From CAZBWE01 sp964495465 (GTDB lineage Bacteria; Planctomycetota; Phycisphaerae; Sedimentisphaerales; Anaerobacaceae), in the NCBI GenBank assembly GCA_964495465.1, contig CAZBWE010000084.1, forward strand, positions 1 to 9,367: a stretch of DNA of 9,367 nt, in the 5' to 3' direction. The number at the start of each line of letters is the position of its first letter. The first letter of the stretch is position 1. Shown here one piece after another: positions 1 through 6,683 of the stretch. A program made the position numbers and the translations under genes. Below the pieces are notes generated by a model. That model was given only the letters and a program-made list of their open reading frames with translations, did no database searches and was not told the DNA's origin.

Positions 1-1
1 T

Positions 2-30
2 TTGAAAATTCGGCTACACAATGTTAGACT
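2..30 (+). promoter_or_regulatory. Possible sigma70-type promoter for pyrE
   Basis: A TTGAAA box at 2-7 and a TAGACT box at 25-30 are separated by 17 bases. They match the consensus -35 and -10 at 5/6 and 4/6 positions. The predicted start would leave a leader of about 35 nt before the pyrE ATG. The match is modest and such boxes occur by chance, so this is only a candidate. Confidence 0.3.
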
Positions 31-72
31 GGCAAGTTAGAAAACCGAATGTAATACCCTTATGGCTAAAAT

Positions 73-603
73 ATGAATCGCAGCGAACTGATAAAACGGA
101 TTAAAGAAACGGCTTATCTGGAAGGCGACTTTGTGCTCCGCAGCGGCAAGCGAAGCAAATACTATCTCGACAAATACCTTTTCGAGACCCGCCCGGACAT
201 CCTAAAGGCGCTCGGAGAGGAATTCGCCAAATATGTAACTGCCGACGTTACCCTGATAGCCGGGGCAGAACTGGGCGGCGTTGCACTGGCGGCAGCAGCA
301 GCAATGCAAACCGGCAAAAACTGGATTATCGTCCGCAACAGCAAAAAGGGATACGGAACCGGCAAAATCGTCGAGGGCGTCCTGAACAAAGCAGATGTGG
401 TTCTTCTTGTTGAAGACATCGCCACAACCGGCGGACAGGTCCTCGAGGCGGCGAAGGTTATTACCGAGGCCGGGGCGAGGGTCAAAAAAATCGTCGCCGT
501 TATCGACCGCAAACAGGGCGCCGAAGAAAACATAACCGGCGCCGGTTACAAATTCGAATCCATCCTTACAAAAGACGATCTCGGCATAAAGGACAATGAC
601 TGA
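73..603 (+). CDS. pyrE: Orotate phosphoribosyltransferase (PyrE)
   Basis: This cytoplasmic enzyme transfers the ribosyl-phosphate of PRPP to orotate, giving OMP, in de novo pyrimidine synthesis. The 176-residue protein carries the PRPP-binding signature VLLVEDIATTGGQ at residues 110-122. It has a catalytic flexible loop around residues 88-98 (RNSKKGYGTGK), with Tyr where the enterobacterial enzyme has His before the glycine. The substrate-side motif SGKRSKYYLD lies at 24-33. At 176 residues it is shorter than the roughly 213-residue E. coli enzyme, but it fits the short PyrE class. The ATG at 73 gives a normal N-terminus. No good Shine-Dalgarno precedes it, and a five-codon ATG..TGA ORF (62-76) ends on the start codon. 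Its 3' end overlaps the next gene by 8 nt, so the two are probably co-translated. The family call is firm. Confidence 0.93.
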   Translation: MNRSELIKRIKETAYLEGDFVLRSGKRSKYYLDKYLFETRPDILKALGEEFAKYVTADVTLIAGAELGGVALAAAAAMQTGKNWIIVRNSKKGYGTGKIVEGVLNKADVVLLVEDIATTGGQVLEAAKVITEAGARVKKIVAVIDRKQGAEENITGAGYKFESILTKDDLGIKDND

Positions 604-952
604 TTCCAGGCCGGCAATTCGGATGTTTATTATGGAAAAAACTCCTGAGCACAAGCAAAGCGATATGAACAAGTGGCTGCGGGTGATTCTCAGCCTTCCA
701 GGCGTCTGCGTCTGGTTATACGCAGCATATTTTGCCTTCAAATGGTTCGGCCATATAGCAAGGGGCACAATCAGTTACGGAAGCGAGACGGCGGCTGTAT
801 TATTGCCGATTTTAAGCATCCTGGCATTCGCGGGCGCTATAGGGTCCATAGCCGCTATTGTTATGACATTTTCCGGTAAAATGAATTTGCGATGGCAGGG
901 TGTTATATTCTGTGCAGGTTTAATCGTCCTCTGGTCAATTGCCGGAGATTAA
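596..952 (+). CDS. Small three-helix membrane protein, function unknown
   Basis: I do not recognise a family. The 118-residue protein has a polar N-terminus of about 26 residues. Three strongly hydrophobic segments follow, at roughly 27-50, 63-88 and 99-115, so it is probably an inner-membrane protein with short loops. The ATG at 596 overlaps the pyrE stop (ATGACTGA) and has AAGGA only 2 nt upstream, which is too close to be ideal. In-frame ATGs at 623, 632 and 665 are alternatives that keep all three helices. The overlap with pyrE suggests co-expression but gives no functional hint. Its last 18 nt overlap the end of coaB on the other strand. The gene is likely real given the coherent hydrophobic pattern. 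Confidence 0.6.
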   Translation: MTDSRPAIRMFIMEKTPEHKQSDMNKWLRVILSLPGVCVWLYAAYFAFKWFGHIARGTISYGSETAAVLLPILSILAFAGAIGSIAAIVMTFSGKMNLRWQGVIFCAGLIVLWSIAGD

Positions 953-1594
953 TCGCTCCGATATTGAAATAATTTTTCGTGCAATTATCCTCTTGCTCGC
1001 ATCCTGTATAATAGTCCAGGGAGAATCGGGCGTCCTTATATAAACGGTCGATTTGTCGGAGCCGATTGCATCCGGGGTGTTGGCGATTATCATATCGAGG
1101 TTTTTTTCCTTTAGTTTCTTTTCGGCATTTAGTTGAAGATTCCTATCCTCCAGCGCAAAACCGACGACCAACCGCCTTGGGCGGAATTTAGAATTTAGAA
1201 TTCCAAATTTAGAATTTTTATGAGCAACAGCCCACCTTAGAATATCAACTGTAGGTTTTAACTTTATGGTTAGAGGTTTACCCGTCTTTCTGATTTTGGT
1301 TTTAGCCGGTCGAACAGGGGTGTAATCGGCTACGGCAGCAGCCATAATAAGACAATCGCACTTCAGGAAAAACTTTTTGACAGCATTAAACATATCCTCT
1401 GCGCTATCGACGCCGACAAAGTCCATACCCACGGGCGGCTGTAAATCAGATGCGCTGATAAGTGTCACCTTGTGGCCCGCTTTAAGAGCTGCACGAGCGA
1501 GGGCATAGCCCATTTTTCCGCTGCTGGCATTGGAGATAAAACGAACAGGGTCAATATATTCCCGCGTGCCCCCTGCTGTGATTAGTATTTGCAT
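935..1594 (-). CDS. coaB: Phosphopantothenate--cysteine ligase (CoaB), stand-alone
   Basis: CoaB joins cysteine to 4'-phosphopantothenate, using a nucleotide triphosphate, in coenzyme A synthesis. In many bacteria it is the C-terminal half of a fused CoaBC protein; here it is a separate 219-residue protein. Visible family motifs are ITAGGTREYIDPVRFISN with SSGKMG (4-28), the AAAVADY segment (85-91), the lysine-rich KTKIRK loop (98-103), VDIL (116-119), VGFALE (144-149) and LDMIIAN (166-172). The stretch KNSKFGILNSKF (126-137), between VDIL and VGFALE, looks foreign. It is encoded by an AATTTAGAATT-type repeat and adds about 11 residues to a surface loop. The ATG at 1594 lies directly before the first motif, with only a weak GAAGAAAA upstream. 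It follows coaC, separated by an inverted-repeat element. Confidence 0.9.
   Translation of the reverse strand: MQILITAGGTREYIDPVRFISNASSGKMGYALARAALKAGHKVTLISASDLQPPVGMDFVGVDSAEDMFNAVKKFFLKCDCLIMAAAVADYTPVRPAKTKIRKTGKPLTIKLKPTVDILRWAVAHKNSKFGILNSKFRPRRLVVGFALEDRNLQLNAEKKLKEKNLDMIIANTPDAIGSDKSTVYIRTPDSPWTIIQDASKRIIARKIISISERLISGN
1184..1220. repeat. AATTTAGAATT-type short repeat inside coaB
   Basis: Three near-copies of AATTTAGAATT lie within 37 bases: two overlapping copies at 1185-1201 ending in GAATTC, and one at 1206-1216. On the coding strand the block reads in frame as KNSKFGILNSKF. It is far more AT-rich than the flanking coaB sequence and shows low-complexity periodicity. This marks it as an inserted or expanded repeat rather than ordinary coding sequence. 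Confidence 0.65.
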
Positions 1595-1603
1595 TTTTCT
1601 TCA

Positions 1604-1700
1604 GCCACTAAGGCACCAAGACACGAAGGCTTTAATGTATCGTTCCTGCATAAACAGGAATCTATTTTTAAATTTCTTTGTGCCTTCGCGTCTTAGTGGC
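1604..1700. repeat. Inverted-repeat element (MITE/REP-like) between coaC and coaB
   Basis: The ends are perfect 9-bp inverted repeats, GCCACTAAG at 1604-1612 and CTTAGTGGC at 1692-1700. Inside both arms is a degenerate 8-base unit of the form CACNAAGR (for example CACTAAGG, CACCAAGA, CACGAAGG on the left). The arms are therefore related but out of register. The centre holds a perfect hairpin, TTCCTG at 1643-1648 and CAGGAA at 1655-1660, with a 6-base loop. No transposase is present. I recognise CACNAAGR-type repeats as a recurring short interspersed element in environmental bacterial genomes, but assign no family name. The right arm encodes the last ten residues and stop of CoaC. Confidence 0.7.
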
Positions 1701-2276
1701 AAATCTTCGCTTTTTAATTTTCGAGGCGATTTTTTCAATTGCTTTAATGATATCCTGCGGTTCGGCCATTCTGCCGATAGCTTCCGTTCCGCAGGCGAGA
1801 TGGCCTTTATCAGGACCAACTAACTGAAAACCCATCTGCATAACTATCTCAACATTTCGCTGCACGGCGGGATTGTCCCACATATTATTGTTCATCGCAG
1901 GCGCCAAAAGACATACCCCGGATTCAATCAGCTTCGTCGCAGCGCAAAGAGAAGTGCTTAGTAAATCATCACAGATGCCATTCGCAATCTTGCCGATGAT
2001 GTTTGCCGTCGCAGGTGCTACGACAACAATATCGGCCCAGTCAACCAAAGCTATATGGCCGGCCTTGAATTCTTCAGTCGTGTCCCACAAATCGGTAAAA
2101 ACGGCTGAACATGTAACCGCCTCAAAGCTCTTTGGGCCGACAAGCCGACAGGCAGCTTCCGTCATTACCGTATTTATCCCGGCACCAGCGGCGGCCAGCT
2201 TACTTGCCAGGTAAACCGCTTTATATGCAGCAACTCCCCCGCTGACACCCAGCAAAATATTCGTCTCTTTTAGCAT
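1668..2276 (-). CDS. coaC: Phosphopantothenoylcysteine decarboxylase (CoaC)
   Basis: This FMN flavoprotein decarboxylates phosphopantothenoylcysteine to 4'-phosphopantetheine, the step after CoaB. The 202-residue protein has the FMN-binding start ILLGVSGGVAAYKA (7-20), the active-site His in AGHIAL (His74), the APATANIIGKIANG loop (87-100), the substrate motif PAMNNNM (126-132) and the ACGTEAIGRM flap with the catalytic Cys (Cys162). I start it at the ATG at 2276 because the conserved domain begins there. The reading frame stays open upstream to 2432, but that part is antisense-like over rpoZ and has no family similarity. Residues 193-202 (ATKTRRHKEI) come from the right arm of the inverted-repeat element and are probably not ancestral. 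The gene lies 40 nt after rpoZ. Confidence 0.9.
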   Translation of the reverse strand: MLKETNILLGVSGGVAAYKAVYLASKLAAAGAGINTVMTEAACRLVGPKSFEAVTCSAVFTDLWDTTEEFKAGHIALVDWADIVVVAPATANIIGKIANGICDDLLSTSLCAATKLIESGVCLLAPAMNNNMWDNPAVQRNVEIVMQMGFQLVGPDKGHLACGTEAIGRMAEPQDIIKAIEKIASKIKKRRFATKTRRHKEI

Positions 2277-2316
2277 CTCATTTCCCGTGCCGCAGAACCT
2301 GCCAACAAGTTTTATT

Positions 2317-2553
2317 CTATTGCTGCTTCCCTGCGTCCTTGCCGTTCTGTTCGGCAAAGTTGCTCTCGACAGCAATCTTGTCCTGGAGGATTTCCTGAAC
2401 AACAATTTCAAGCAATTTTTTACCCTCGGCATCCTCGATCAGGGGCCGAGAGCCCTGCAGCAGCTCAGTCAGGCGTTTTTGTACCAACGCCGTTAGTATG
2501 AATCTACCGCCAACCTTTTTGATTATTTCCTCGCTCTTGAGTTCATCTATCAT
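2317..2553 (-). CDS. rpoZ: DNA-directed RNA polymerase omega subunit
   Basis: Omega is a small chaperone-like subunit that wraps the beta-prime C-terminus and helps core RNA polymerase assemble. The 78-residue protein has the omega core: VGGRFILTALVQKR at 14-27 matches the family helix around the conserved Asn/Gly-Arg-Phe. It is followed by LLQGSRPLIE (31-40) and LEIVVQEI (48-55), with a polar tail. Length is normal. The context strongly supports the call, because omega lies between gmk and coaC in many bacteria. A GGAG (complement of 2567-2570) sits about 13 nt before the ATG, a long but possible spacing. The gene starts 27 nt after gmk ends. Confidence 0.85.
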   Translation of the reverse strand: MIDELKSEEIIKKVGGRFILTALVQKRLTELLQGSRPLIEDAEGKKLLEIVVQEILQDKIAVESNFAEQNGKDAGKQQ

Positions 2554-2580
2554 ATTTCGTATATCGCTCCGTTAGAAATC

Positions 2581-3198
2581 TTACCCTTTTTGTTCCATAC
2601 GCTTTGTGCCCGCTTCTCCGAATCGAGGCGAGCTGTTTATAATTTGCATACATTCGTCAACCGCCTGCTGCAAATCATCATTAATAACCATATTATCGTA
2701 ATATTGCCAGGCAGCGGCGATTTCAGTGCCTGCCACGCCGAGCCGTTTTTCCACGGCTTCAGAGTTGTCTCTCGCCCTATGGTTTATACGCCCTGCCAAT
2801 TCCTTTTGAGTCGGCGGCAGGATAAAAATCATTATCGCATCCGGATATATTGCCCTCGCCTTTTTTGCGCCCTGAACGTCAATTTCCAAAATAACGGTTT
2901 TTCCGCCCGCCAGTGCCTCATCCACCTTGTCGCGGGGCGTCCCGTATAGATGACCGAACACCTCTGCATATTCCAGCAAAAGCCCCCTGCTGATACGCCG
3001 CTGAAACTCATCCTTCGATACGAACCAGTAATCCCTTCCGTCAACCTCGTCATCGCTTTTAGGCCTGGTAGTAACAGAGATACTAAGAAAAACATTATCC
3101 AGCCGATTAATCAGCTCCTTACAGATGGTGCCCTTTCCAACGCCGGACGGGCCGCTGATTATCACCACCTTTGCTTTGCCTTCTTCGCGTCGTTTCAT
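2581..3198 (-). CDS. gmk: Guanylate kinase
   Basis: Guanylate kinase phosphorylates GMP to GDP with ATP in the cytoplasm. The 205-residue protein has the P-loop GPSGVGKGT (16-24). The GMP-binding region contains SVTTRPK (41-47) and DGRDYWFV (53-60). LEYAEVFGHLYGTP lies at 75-88, DVQGA at 107-111 and the lid segment RINHRARDNSEAVEKRL at 137-153. YDNMVINDDL (167-176) corresponds to the usual terminal YDYVVxNDDL. The length is typical, with a short C-terminal tail. The first ATG at 3198 leaves about ten residues before the first strand, normal for the family. It lies between yicC and rpoZ, the classical order, with 48-nt and 27-nt gaps. Confidence 0.95.
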   Translation of the reverse strand: MKRREEGKAKVVIISGPSGVGKGTICKELINRLDNVFLSISVTTRPKSDDEVDGRDYWFVSKDEFQRRISRGLLLEYAEVFGHLYGTPRDKVDEALAGGKTVILEIDVQGAKKARAIYPDAIMIFILPPTQKELAGRINHRARDNSEAVEKRLGVAGTEIAAAWQYYDNMVINDDLQQAVDECMQIINSSPRFGEAGTKRMEQKG

Positions 3199-3246
3199 TC
3201 TCAGCTTCGAATCAATCCAAAATCAAGGAAAAAACCGGAGCTACTC

Positions 3247-4131
3247 TCACTCCACGTTCTGCACCTGCTCTTTAATCCTGTCTATCCGGCATTTCATATC
3301 GACTACCAGGCGTGTAATCTCGGTATCCGCGGCCTTGCTGGCAATTGTGTTTGCTTCTCTGAGCATCTCCTGGCTGATAAACTCCAGCCTGCGTCCGGCT
3401 TGGCCTTTTGCCTGACATACACTTAGTAACTGCTGAAGGTGCGAATCCAGGCGGGCAACTTCTTCTGATATATCAGACCTATCGGCAAAAACGGCTGCTT
3501 CTCTTGCGACCGTCTCATCATCACATTTCAGCTTGGCATCCAGAAGCAGCTCACCAACCCTCTTCTTTAGTTTTTTCGCATATATCTTCAGAACGACCTC
3601 ACTTCTTGCCTGCACTCGCTCAATGTCCTGCTTTATCGCTTTGCAGTGCTTCTTCAAATCCGCCTCAAGAACAGCCCCCTCGGCAGCACGCATTTGCATG
3701 AGCTTATCTATCGCCTCCCGGCTGATGTCCAAAACCTTCTTTTTTATCTGTCCCGCGACTTTTTTATCCGGCAATACGGGCCTTATAATCCCCGGCAAGC
3801 TCAACAAGCTGGCAATATCGATAGTCTCCTTAATGCCGGCCGAGGAACTGATATGTCCCAACTTTTCTATCACAGCCCGCAGGGTATTCTCATCTATATC
3901 AAAAAGGACATTTGCAGAAACGTTTTTGAGGCGAAGCACATAATTTACCGTCCCGCGTGACAAGCTCTCGCGCAAAACCTTCTCAATGTCCTCTTCCAAA
4001 AACGCCACAACATCAGGCAATTTTATAATCGACCTGAAATAACGGTTGTTAAGAGTCTTGATTTCAACGGCATAACAGACGCCATTGGCCTCACCCTCCG
4101 CCTCGCCATAGCCGGTCATACTAATTATCAT
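3247..4131 (-). CDS. yicC: YicC/YloC-family endoribonuclease
   Basis: YicC-family proteins are ring-forming endoribonucleases linked to small-RNA and mRNA turnover; this is established for the E. coli and Bacillus members, not shown here. The 294-residue protein has the diagnostic start MIISMTGYGEAEGE and the early strand VEIKTLNNRYF (22-32). The C-terminal hallmark block is RRLEFISQEMLREANTIASK (248-267), followed by an ending close to the family's EQVQNVE. Central helices are rich in Lys/Glu and probably coiled. Length is close to the family norm of about 290. ATG 4131 is chosen because the family starts with M-I/R-x-S-M-T-G-Y-G. It is the first gene of the conserved yicC-gmk-rpoZ-coaC-coaB block, 71 nt after secG. 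Confidence 0.93.
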   Translation of the reverse strand: MIISMTGYGEAEGEANGVCYAVEIKTLNNRYFRSIIKLPDVVAFLEEDIEKVLRESLSRGTVNYVLRLKNVSANVLFDIDENTLRAVIEKLGHISSSAGIKETIDIASLLSLPGIIRPVLPDKKVAGQIKKKVLDISREAIDKLMQMRAAEGAVLEADLKKHCKAIKQDIERVQARSEVVLKIYAKKLKKRVGELLLDAKLKCDDETVAREAAVFADRSDISEEVARLDSHLQQLLSVCQAKGQAGRRLEFISQEMLREANTIASKAADTEITRLVVDMKCRIDRIKEQVQNVE

Positions 4132-4202
4132 AGCTCTACACTTTCAATTCGCGCTGCGTATTTCTTTTCTGCGAGACGTATCACGCACAACGGTCGATTA
4201 TC

Positions 4203-4601
4203 TTAACCCTCAGGCAAATCCGCATTAACGCTCTCATTTACATCGCTCGTCTCGCCCAAATCACCCTCAACGGCCGGTGCTGCCTCTTCCGGCTGGCCCT
4301 GCCGAGTGGTCGCGGCCTGTTCCACTTCAAAAGCGCTGACTCCCGGCTTATAATATTTTGCCAGAATCACGCCAAAAGTCAGAAATACACCCGCCAAAAT
4401 TATGGTAAACCAGGTCAGCGGCTCCTTGGTTTTGGCCCCCAAAATACCGCTTGCGGTGCCTCCGCCAAATGCCGCACTTAAGCCGCCGCCTTTGCCTTTC
4501 TGTATCAAAACAATTAAAATCAGTAACAATGCACAAATGAAGAAGATAACGGCGACAACCTTCATAATCAAAGTCGCCGCCAACACCGGATAAACAGCCA
4601 T
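4203..4601 (-). CDS. secG: Protein translocase subunit SecG
   Basis: SecG is the small accessory subunit of the SecYEG channel in the inner membrane. The 132-residue product has two transmembrane segments, about residues 10-33 and 63-82. The conserved cytoplasmic loop IQKGKGGGLSAAFGGG (33-48) lies between them. A roughly 45-residue acidic, Pro/Ala-rich C-terminal tail follows; such tails vary in this family. I choose the ATG at 4601. An AAAGGGG Shine-Dalgarno (complement of 4609-4615) sits 7 nt upstream of it, whereas the ATG at 4607 is only 1 nt away and an upstream TTG at 4625 would include the ribosome site itself. It follows tpiA, a pairing found in many bacteria. Confidence 0.9.
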   Translation of the reverse strand: MAVYPVLAATLIMKVVAVIFFICALLLILIVLIQKGKGGGLSAAFGGGTASGILGAKTKEPLTWFTIILAGVFLTFGVILAKYYKPGVSAFEVEQAATTRQGQPEEAAPAVEGDLGETSDVNESVNADLPEG

Positions 4602-4608
4602 ATTCATT

Positions 4609-4615
4609 CCCCTTT
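4609..4615 (-). promoter_or_regulatory. Ribosome binding site deciding the secG start
   Basis: The minus strand reads AAAGGGG here, 7 nt before the ATG at 4601. The longer reading frame opening at a TTG (4625) contains this site, so the shorter start is favoured. Clear Shine-Dalgarno sites are uncommon in this window, which makes this one informative. Confidence 0.6.
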
Positions 4616-4695
4616 CGACTGACAATTATTAATTTTCATCTGCCGCTGCTGCACAATCGAGATTACAGATTTTGCCATTTCTTGCCAACTATCAA

Positions 4696-5457
4696 TCACG
4701 CTGCCGCCTGAATTATTGCGAGAAAATCATCCGCCTTCAAGCTCGCACCGCCGACCAGCAGGCCATCTATATCCTGCTGTCCCATTAAGTCGGCGGCATT
4801 GTCGGGCTTCACTGAGCCACCATAAAGAATACGACTGCTTTCGGCCAACGGTGTATCATACATTTCGGCAAGCAGATTTCGTATAAAATTATGAACTTCC
4901 TGTGCCTGCTGCGGCGTTGCAGTGCGTCCCGTCCCAATAGCCCAGACCGGCTCATAAGCTATGGTTACCGCTGCGACCTTCTCGTCGCTCAAGCCGGACA
5001 GACCTTCTTTCATCTGCCGAGTTACCACTTGCTCCGTCTTCGATGCATCCCGCTCAGCAAGCAACTCGCCCACACATAATATCGGTAAAAGTCCGCCAAC
5101 AACAGCAGCGGCAACTTTCTTGTTTATCAACTCATCCGTCTCGCCGATGACGTGCCGACGCTCTGAATGGCCGCACAAAACATAAGCGCAGCCAACATCC
5201 TTCAGCATTGATGCACTTACTTCGCCGGTAAATGCCCCCTTCGACCCAAAGTAGAGGTCCTGGGCACCGACAGCAATGCTCGACGCACTAAGAGCCCTGG
5301 CCACGCTCTGCAAATAAACAAAAGGCGGACACACAGCCACAGTAACCTTTCGGCTTGCCTGCTGCAAAGAGCCGGATGCAATCGCCTGGGCCAACGCTAC
5401 GCCACTTTGGCCGTCCATATTCATCTTCCAGTTGCCAGCTACAAACGGCTTTCTCAT
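4696..5457 (-). CDS. tpiA: Triosephosphate isomerase
   Basis: TpiA interconverts dihydroxyacetone phosphate and glyceraldehyde 3-phosphate in glycolysis and gluconeogenesis. The 253-residue protein is full length. All catalytic residues are visible: Asn9 and Lys11 in GNWKMN, His97 in CGHSERR (95-101) and Glu169 in AYEPVWAIGTG (167-177), which includes the flexible loop 6. The phosphate-binding YGGSVKPDN (212-220) and GLLVGGASL (232-240) complete the barrel. The ATG at 5457 is preceded by a perfect AGGAG (complement of 5464-5468) with a 6-nt spacer. It stands between pheA and secG; a 7-base tandem repeat fills the gap to pheA. Confidence 0.97.
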   Translation of the reverse strand: MRKPFVAGNWKMNMDGQSGVALAQAIASGSLQQASRKVTVAVCPPFVYLQSVARALSASSIAVGAQDLYFGSKGAFTGEVSASMLKDVGCAYVLCGHSERRHVIGETDELINKKVAAAVVGGLLPILCVGELLAERDASKTEQVVTRQMKEGLSGLSDEKVAAVTIAYEPVWAIGTGRTATPQQAQEVHNFIRNLLAEMYDTPLAESSRILYGGSVKPDNAADLMGQQDIDGLLVGGASLKADDFLAIIQAAA

Positions 5458-5463
5458 AAAACG

Positions 5464-5468
5464 CTCCT
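5464..5468 (-). promoter_or_regulatory. Strong Shine-Dalgarno of tpiA
   Basis: AGGAG on the minus strand lies 6 nt upstream of the tpiA ATG. It is the best ribosome binding site in the window and suggests that tpiA is translated efficiently and independently of pheA. Confidence 0.7.
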
Positions 5469-5474
5469 GATAAA

Positions 5475-5509
5475 TAGTTCATAGTTTATAGTTCATAGTT
5501 CGTAGTTCA
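5475..5509. repeat. Five tandem 7-base TAGTTCA repeats
   Basis: Five consecutive heptamers occur: TAGTTCA, TAGTTTA, TAGTTCA, TAGTTCG, TAGTTCA. The last one overlaps AGTTCAT (5504-5510), which forms an inverted repeat with ATGAACT (5527-5533) across a 16-base loop. The block lies just upstream of the tpiA ribosome site, in the pheA-tpiA spacer. It resembles simple TAGTTCA/TGAACTA arrays seen in other environmental genomes, though I cannot confirm this here. Confidence 0.8.
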
Positions 5510-5543
5510 TCAATGCACTATCAACAATGAACTGAAGGCCCGA

Positions 5544-6614
5544 TTACAGCAGGTCCGTCGCCTTGGGGAAACTGCCCAATATCGAAAGCTGCAGACAATG
5601 CTTCCTCGCTTCCTGGAGCCCCTTCTGAACATTCTCATCTGTCCTGTGGCCCAGGAAATCGACAAAGAAATAATACTCCCACTGCCTTTTTTTGCTGGGC
5701 CTGGACTCTATATTCGTCAGATTGATATCGTGTCGCTTGAAAACCTCAAGCACATCCGCAAGCGCACCGGCCTTATGTGCGGTGCTAAACAATATAGCGG
5801 TCTTATCCTCGCCTGTGGGCTTTGCATCTTCCCGGCTGATAACAAGAAACCTGGTTATATTGTTCGGATTATCCTCGACATTTTCGCAAATAACTCTCAG
5901 CCCATACAGCTCCGCAGCAACGACTGAGCCAATCGCCGCCGTATTCGGCTCACCGGCAGCCATCTGCGCCGCTTTGGCGGTAGATGCAACGGAAACGGTC
6001 TGAGCATCTTTAAAAGTGGCACTTATCCAGTTCCGGCACTGTGCGAATACCTCGGGCTTCGAGTAAACCGTCCTGACTTCGGTCAACTGGCAATTGCCCA
6101 AAAGACTATGATGAATCGCCATAAGAACTTCAGCACATATTTTCACGTCCGAATCAACGAGGGCATCAAGCGTCTCTATTACACCTCCGCCGGTAGTGTT
6201 CTCTATCGGAACGACGCCCAAATCACAATGGCCCTTGCTGACCTCGTCGAAGATGCTTTTAATATCCGCCAACGGCTCATATTCGACACTCTGGCCGAAC
6301 TTCAACATCGCAGCAGTGTGGCTGAAGCTGCCGCCCGGACCCAGATAGCCAATCCGCAACGGCCTTTCCAGCACAAAAGAGCCGCTCATCAACTCACGCC
6401 AAATCGCCATCAAGCACCTGTCCGGCAAAGGACCCTTATTGCCCTCGACAAGTCTTGTAAAGACCTCTTTCTCGCGGTCCGGTGCATAGACGGGTCTGTC
6501 GTTTTTGTTTTTGAGCTTGCCTATCTCCACAACAACGCGCGCACGCTCATTCAGCAACTGAACAAGCTGCTGGTCAAGCTCGTCAATTCGCTTTCTCAGC
6601 TCTTCAAGAGACAT
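5544..6614 (-). CDS. pheA: Bifunctional chorismate mutase/prephenate dehydratase (P-protein)
   Basis: This enzyme converts chorismate to prephenate and then to phenylpyruvate, the committed route to phenylalanine. Three domains are visible in the 356 residues. An AroQ-type chorismate mutase spans 1-85 (LRKRIDELDQQLVQLLNERA). The prephenate dehydratase spans about 86-265, with GPGGSFSH (92-99), PIENTTGGG (136-144) and the NITRF motif (252-256). A regulatory ACT domain covers about 270-350, with GALADVL (283-289) and ESRPSK (303-308), the Phe-binding motifs, so feedback inhibition by Phe is expected. Length is normal for the fused class. The ATG at 6614 fits the mutase N-terminus; no Shine-Dalgarno is visible. 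It is the first gene of the leftward run and has a candidate promoter at 6684-6711. Confidence 0.95.
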   Translation of the reverse strand: MSLEELRKRIDELDQQLVQLLNERARVVVEIGKLKNKNDRPVYAPDREKEVFTRLVEGNKGPLPDRCLMAIWRELMSGSFVLERPLRIGYLGPGGSFSHTAAMLKFGQSVEYEPLADIKSIFDEVSKGHCDLGVVPIENTTGGGVIETLDALVDSDVKICAEVLMAIHHSLLGNCQLTEVRTVYSKPEVFAQCRNWISATFKDAQTVSVASTAKAAQMAAGEPNTAAIGSVVAAELYGLRVICENVEDNPNNITRFLVISREDAKPTGEDKTAILFSTAHKAGALADVLEVFKRHDINLTNIESRPSKKRQWEYYFFVDFLGHRTDENVQKGLQEARKHCLQLSILGSFPKATDLL

Positions 6615-6623
6615 ATATCACAA

Positions 6624-6671
6624 TCAAAAAGGATATATCTTGGCCGGTAACAATAATTGGCCTTTTTCCAT
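6624..6671 (-). other. Possible 15-codon leader ORF and hairpin before pheA
   Basis: An ATG at 6671 opens a short ORF, MEKGQLLLPAKIYPF, whose TGA ends 9 nt before the pheA start. The same stretch contains AAAAAGG (6626-6632) and CCTTTTT (6661-6667), which can pair. The second arm overlaps a GGCC (6659-6662) that could instead pair with GGCC at 6642-6645. The peptide has single Tyr and Phe codons, so it is not a classical Phe-rich attenuator. No ribosome site precedes it. It may be chance. Confidence 0.25.
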
Positions 6672-6683
6672 AAAAACTAACAT

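Noticed and set aside
943..977. CGGAG/CTCCG hairpin followed by a T5 run as a terminator for the pyrE pair
   Set aside because: The stem is only 5 bp and the T-run begins more than 10 nt later. It also lies within coaB coding sequence.
1604..1700. CRISPR array or transposon with its own transposase
   Set aside because: There are no regularly spaced identical repeats with unique spacers and no transposase frame; only a roughly 97-bp inverted-repeat element.
1601..1819. A 72-codon leftward ORF spanning the coaC end and the inverted-repeat element
   Set aside because: It overlaps coaC in another frame and its end is simply translated repeat sequence.
2277..2432. The upstream extension of the coaC frame (52 extra residues)
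   Set aside because: It overlaps rpoZ almost fully and lacks flavoprotein similarity; the domain starts at the ATG at 2276.
4602..4625. TTG start for secG adding eight residues
   Set aside because: It would place the good AAAGGGG ribosome site inside the coding region; the ATG at 4601 has ideal spacing.
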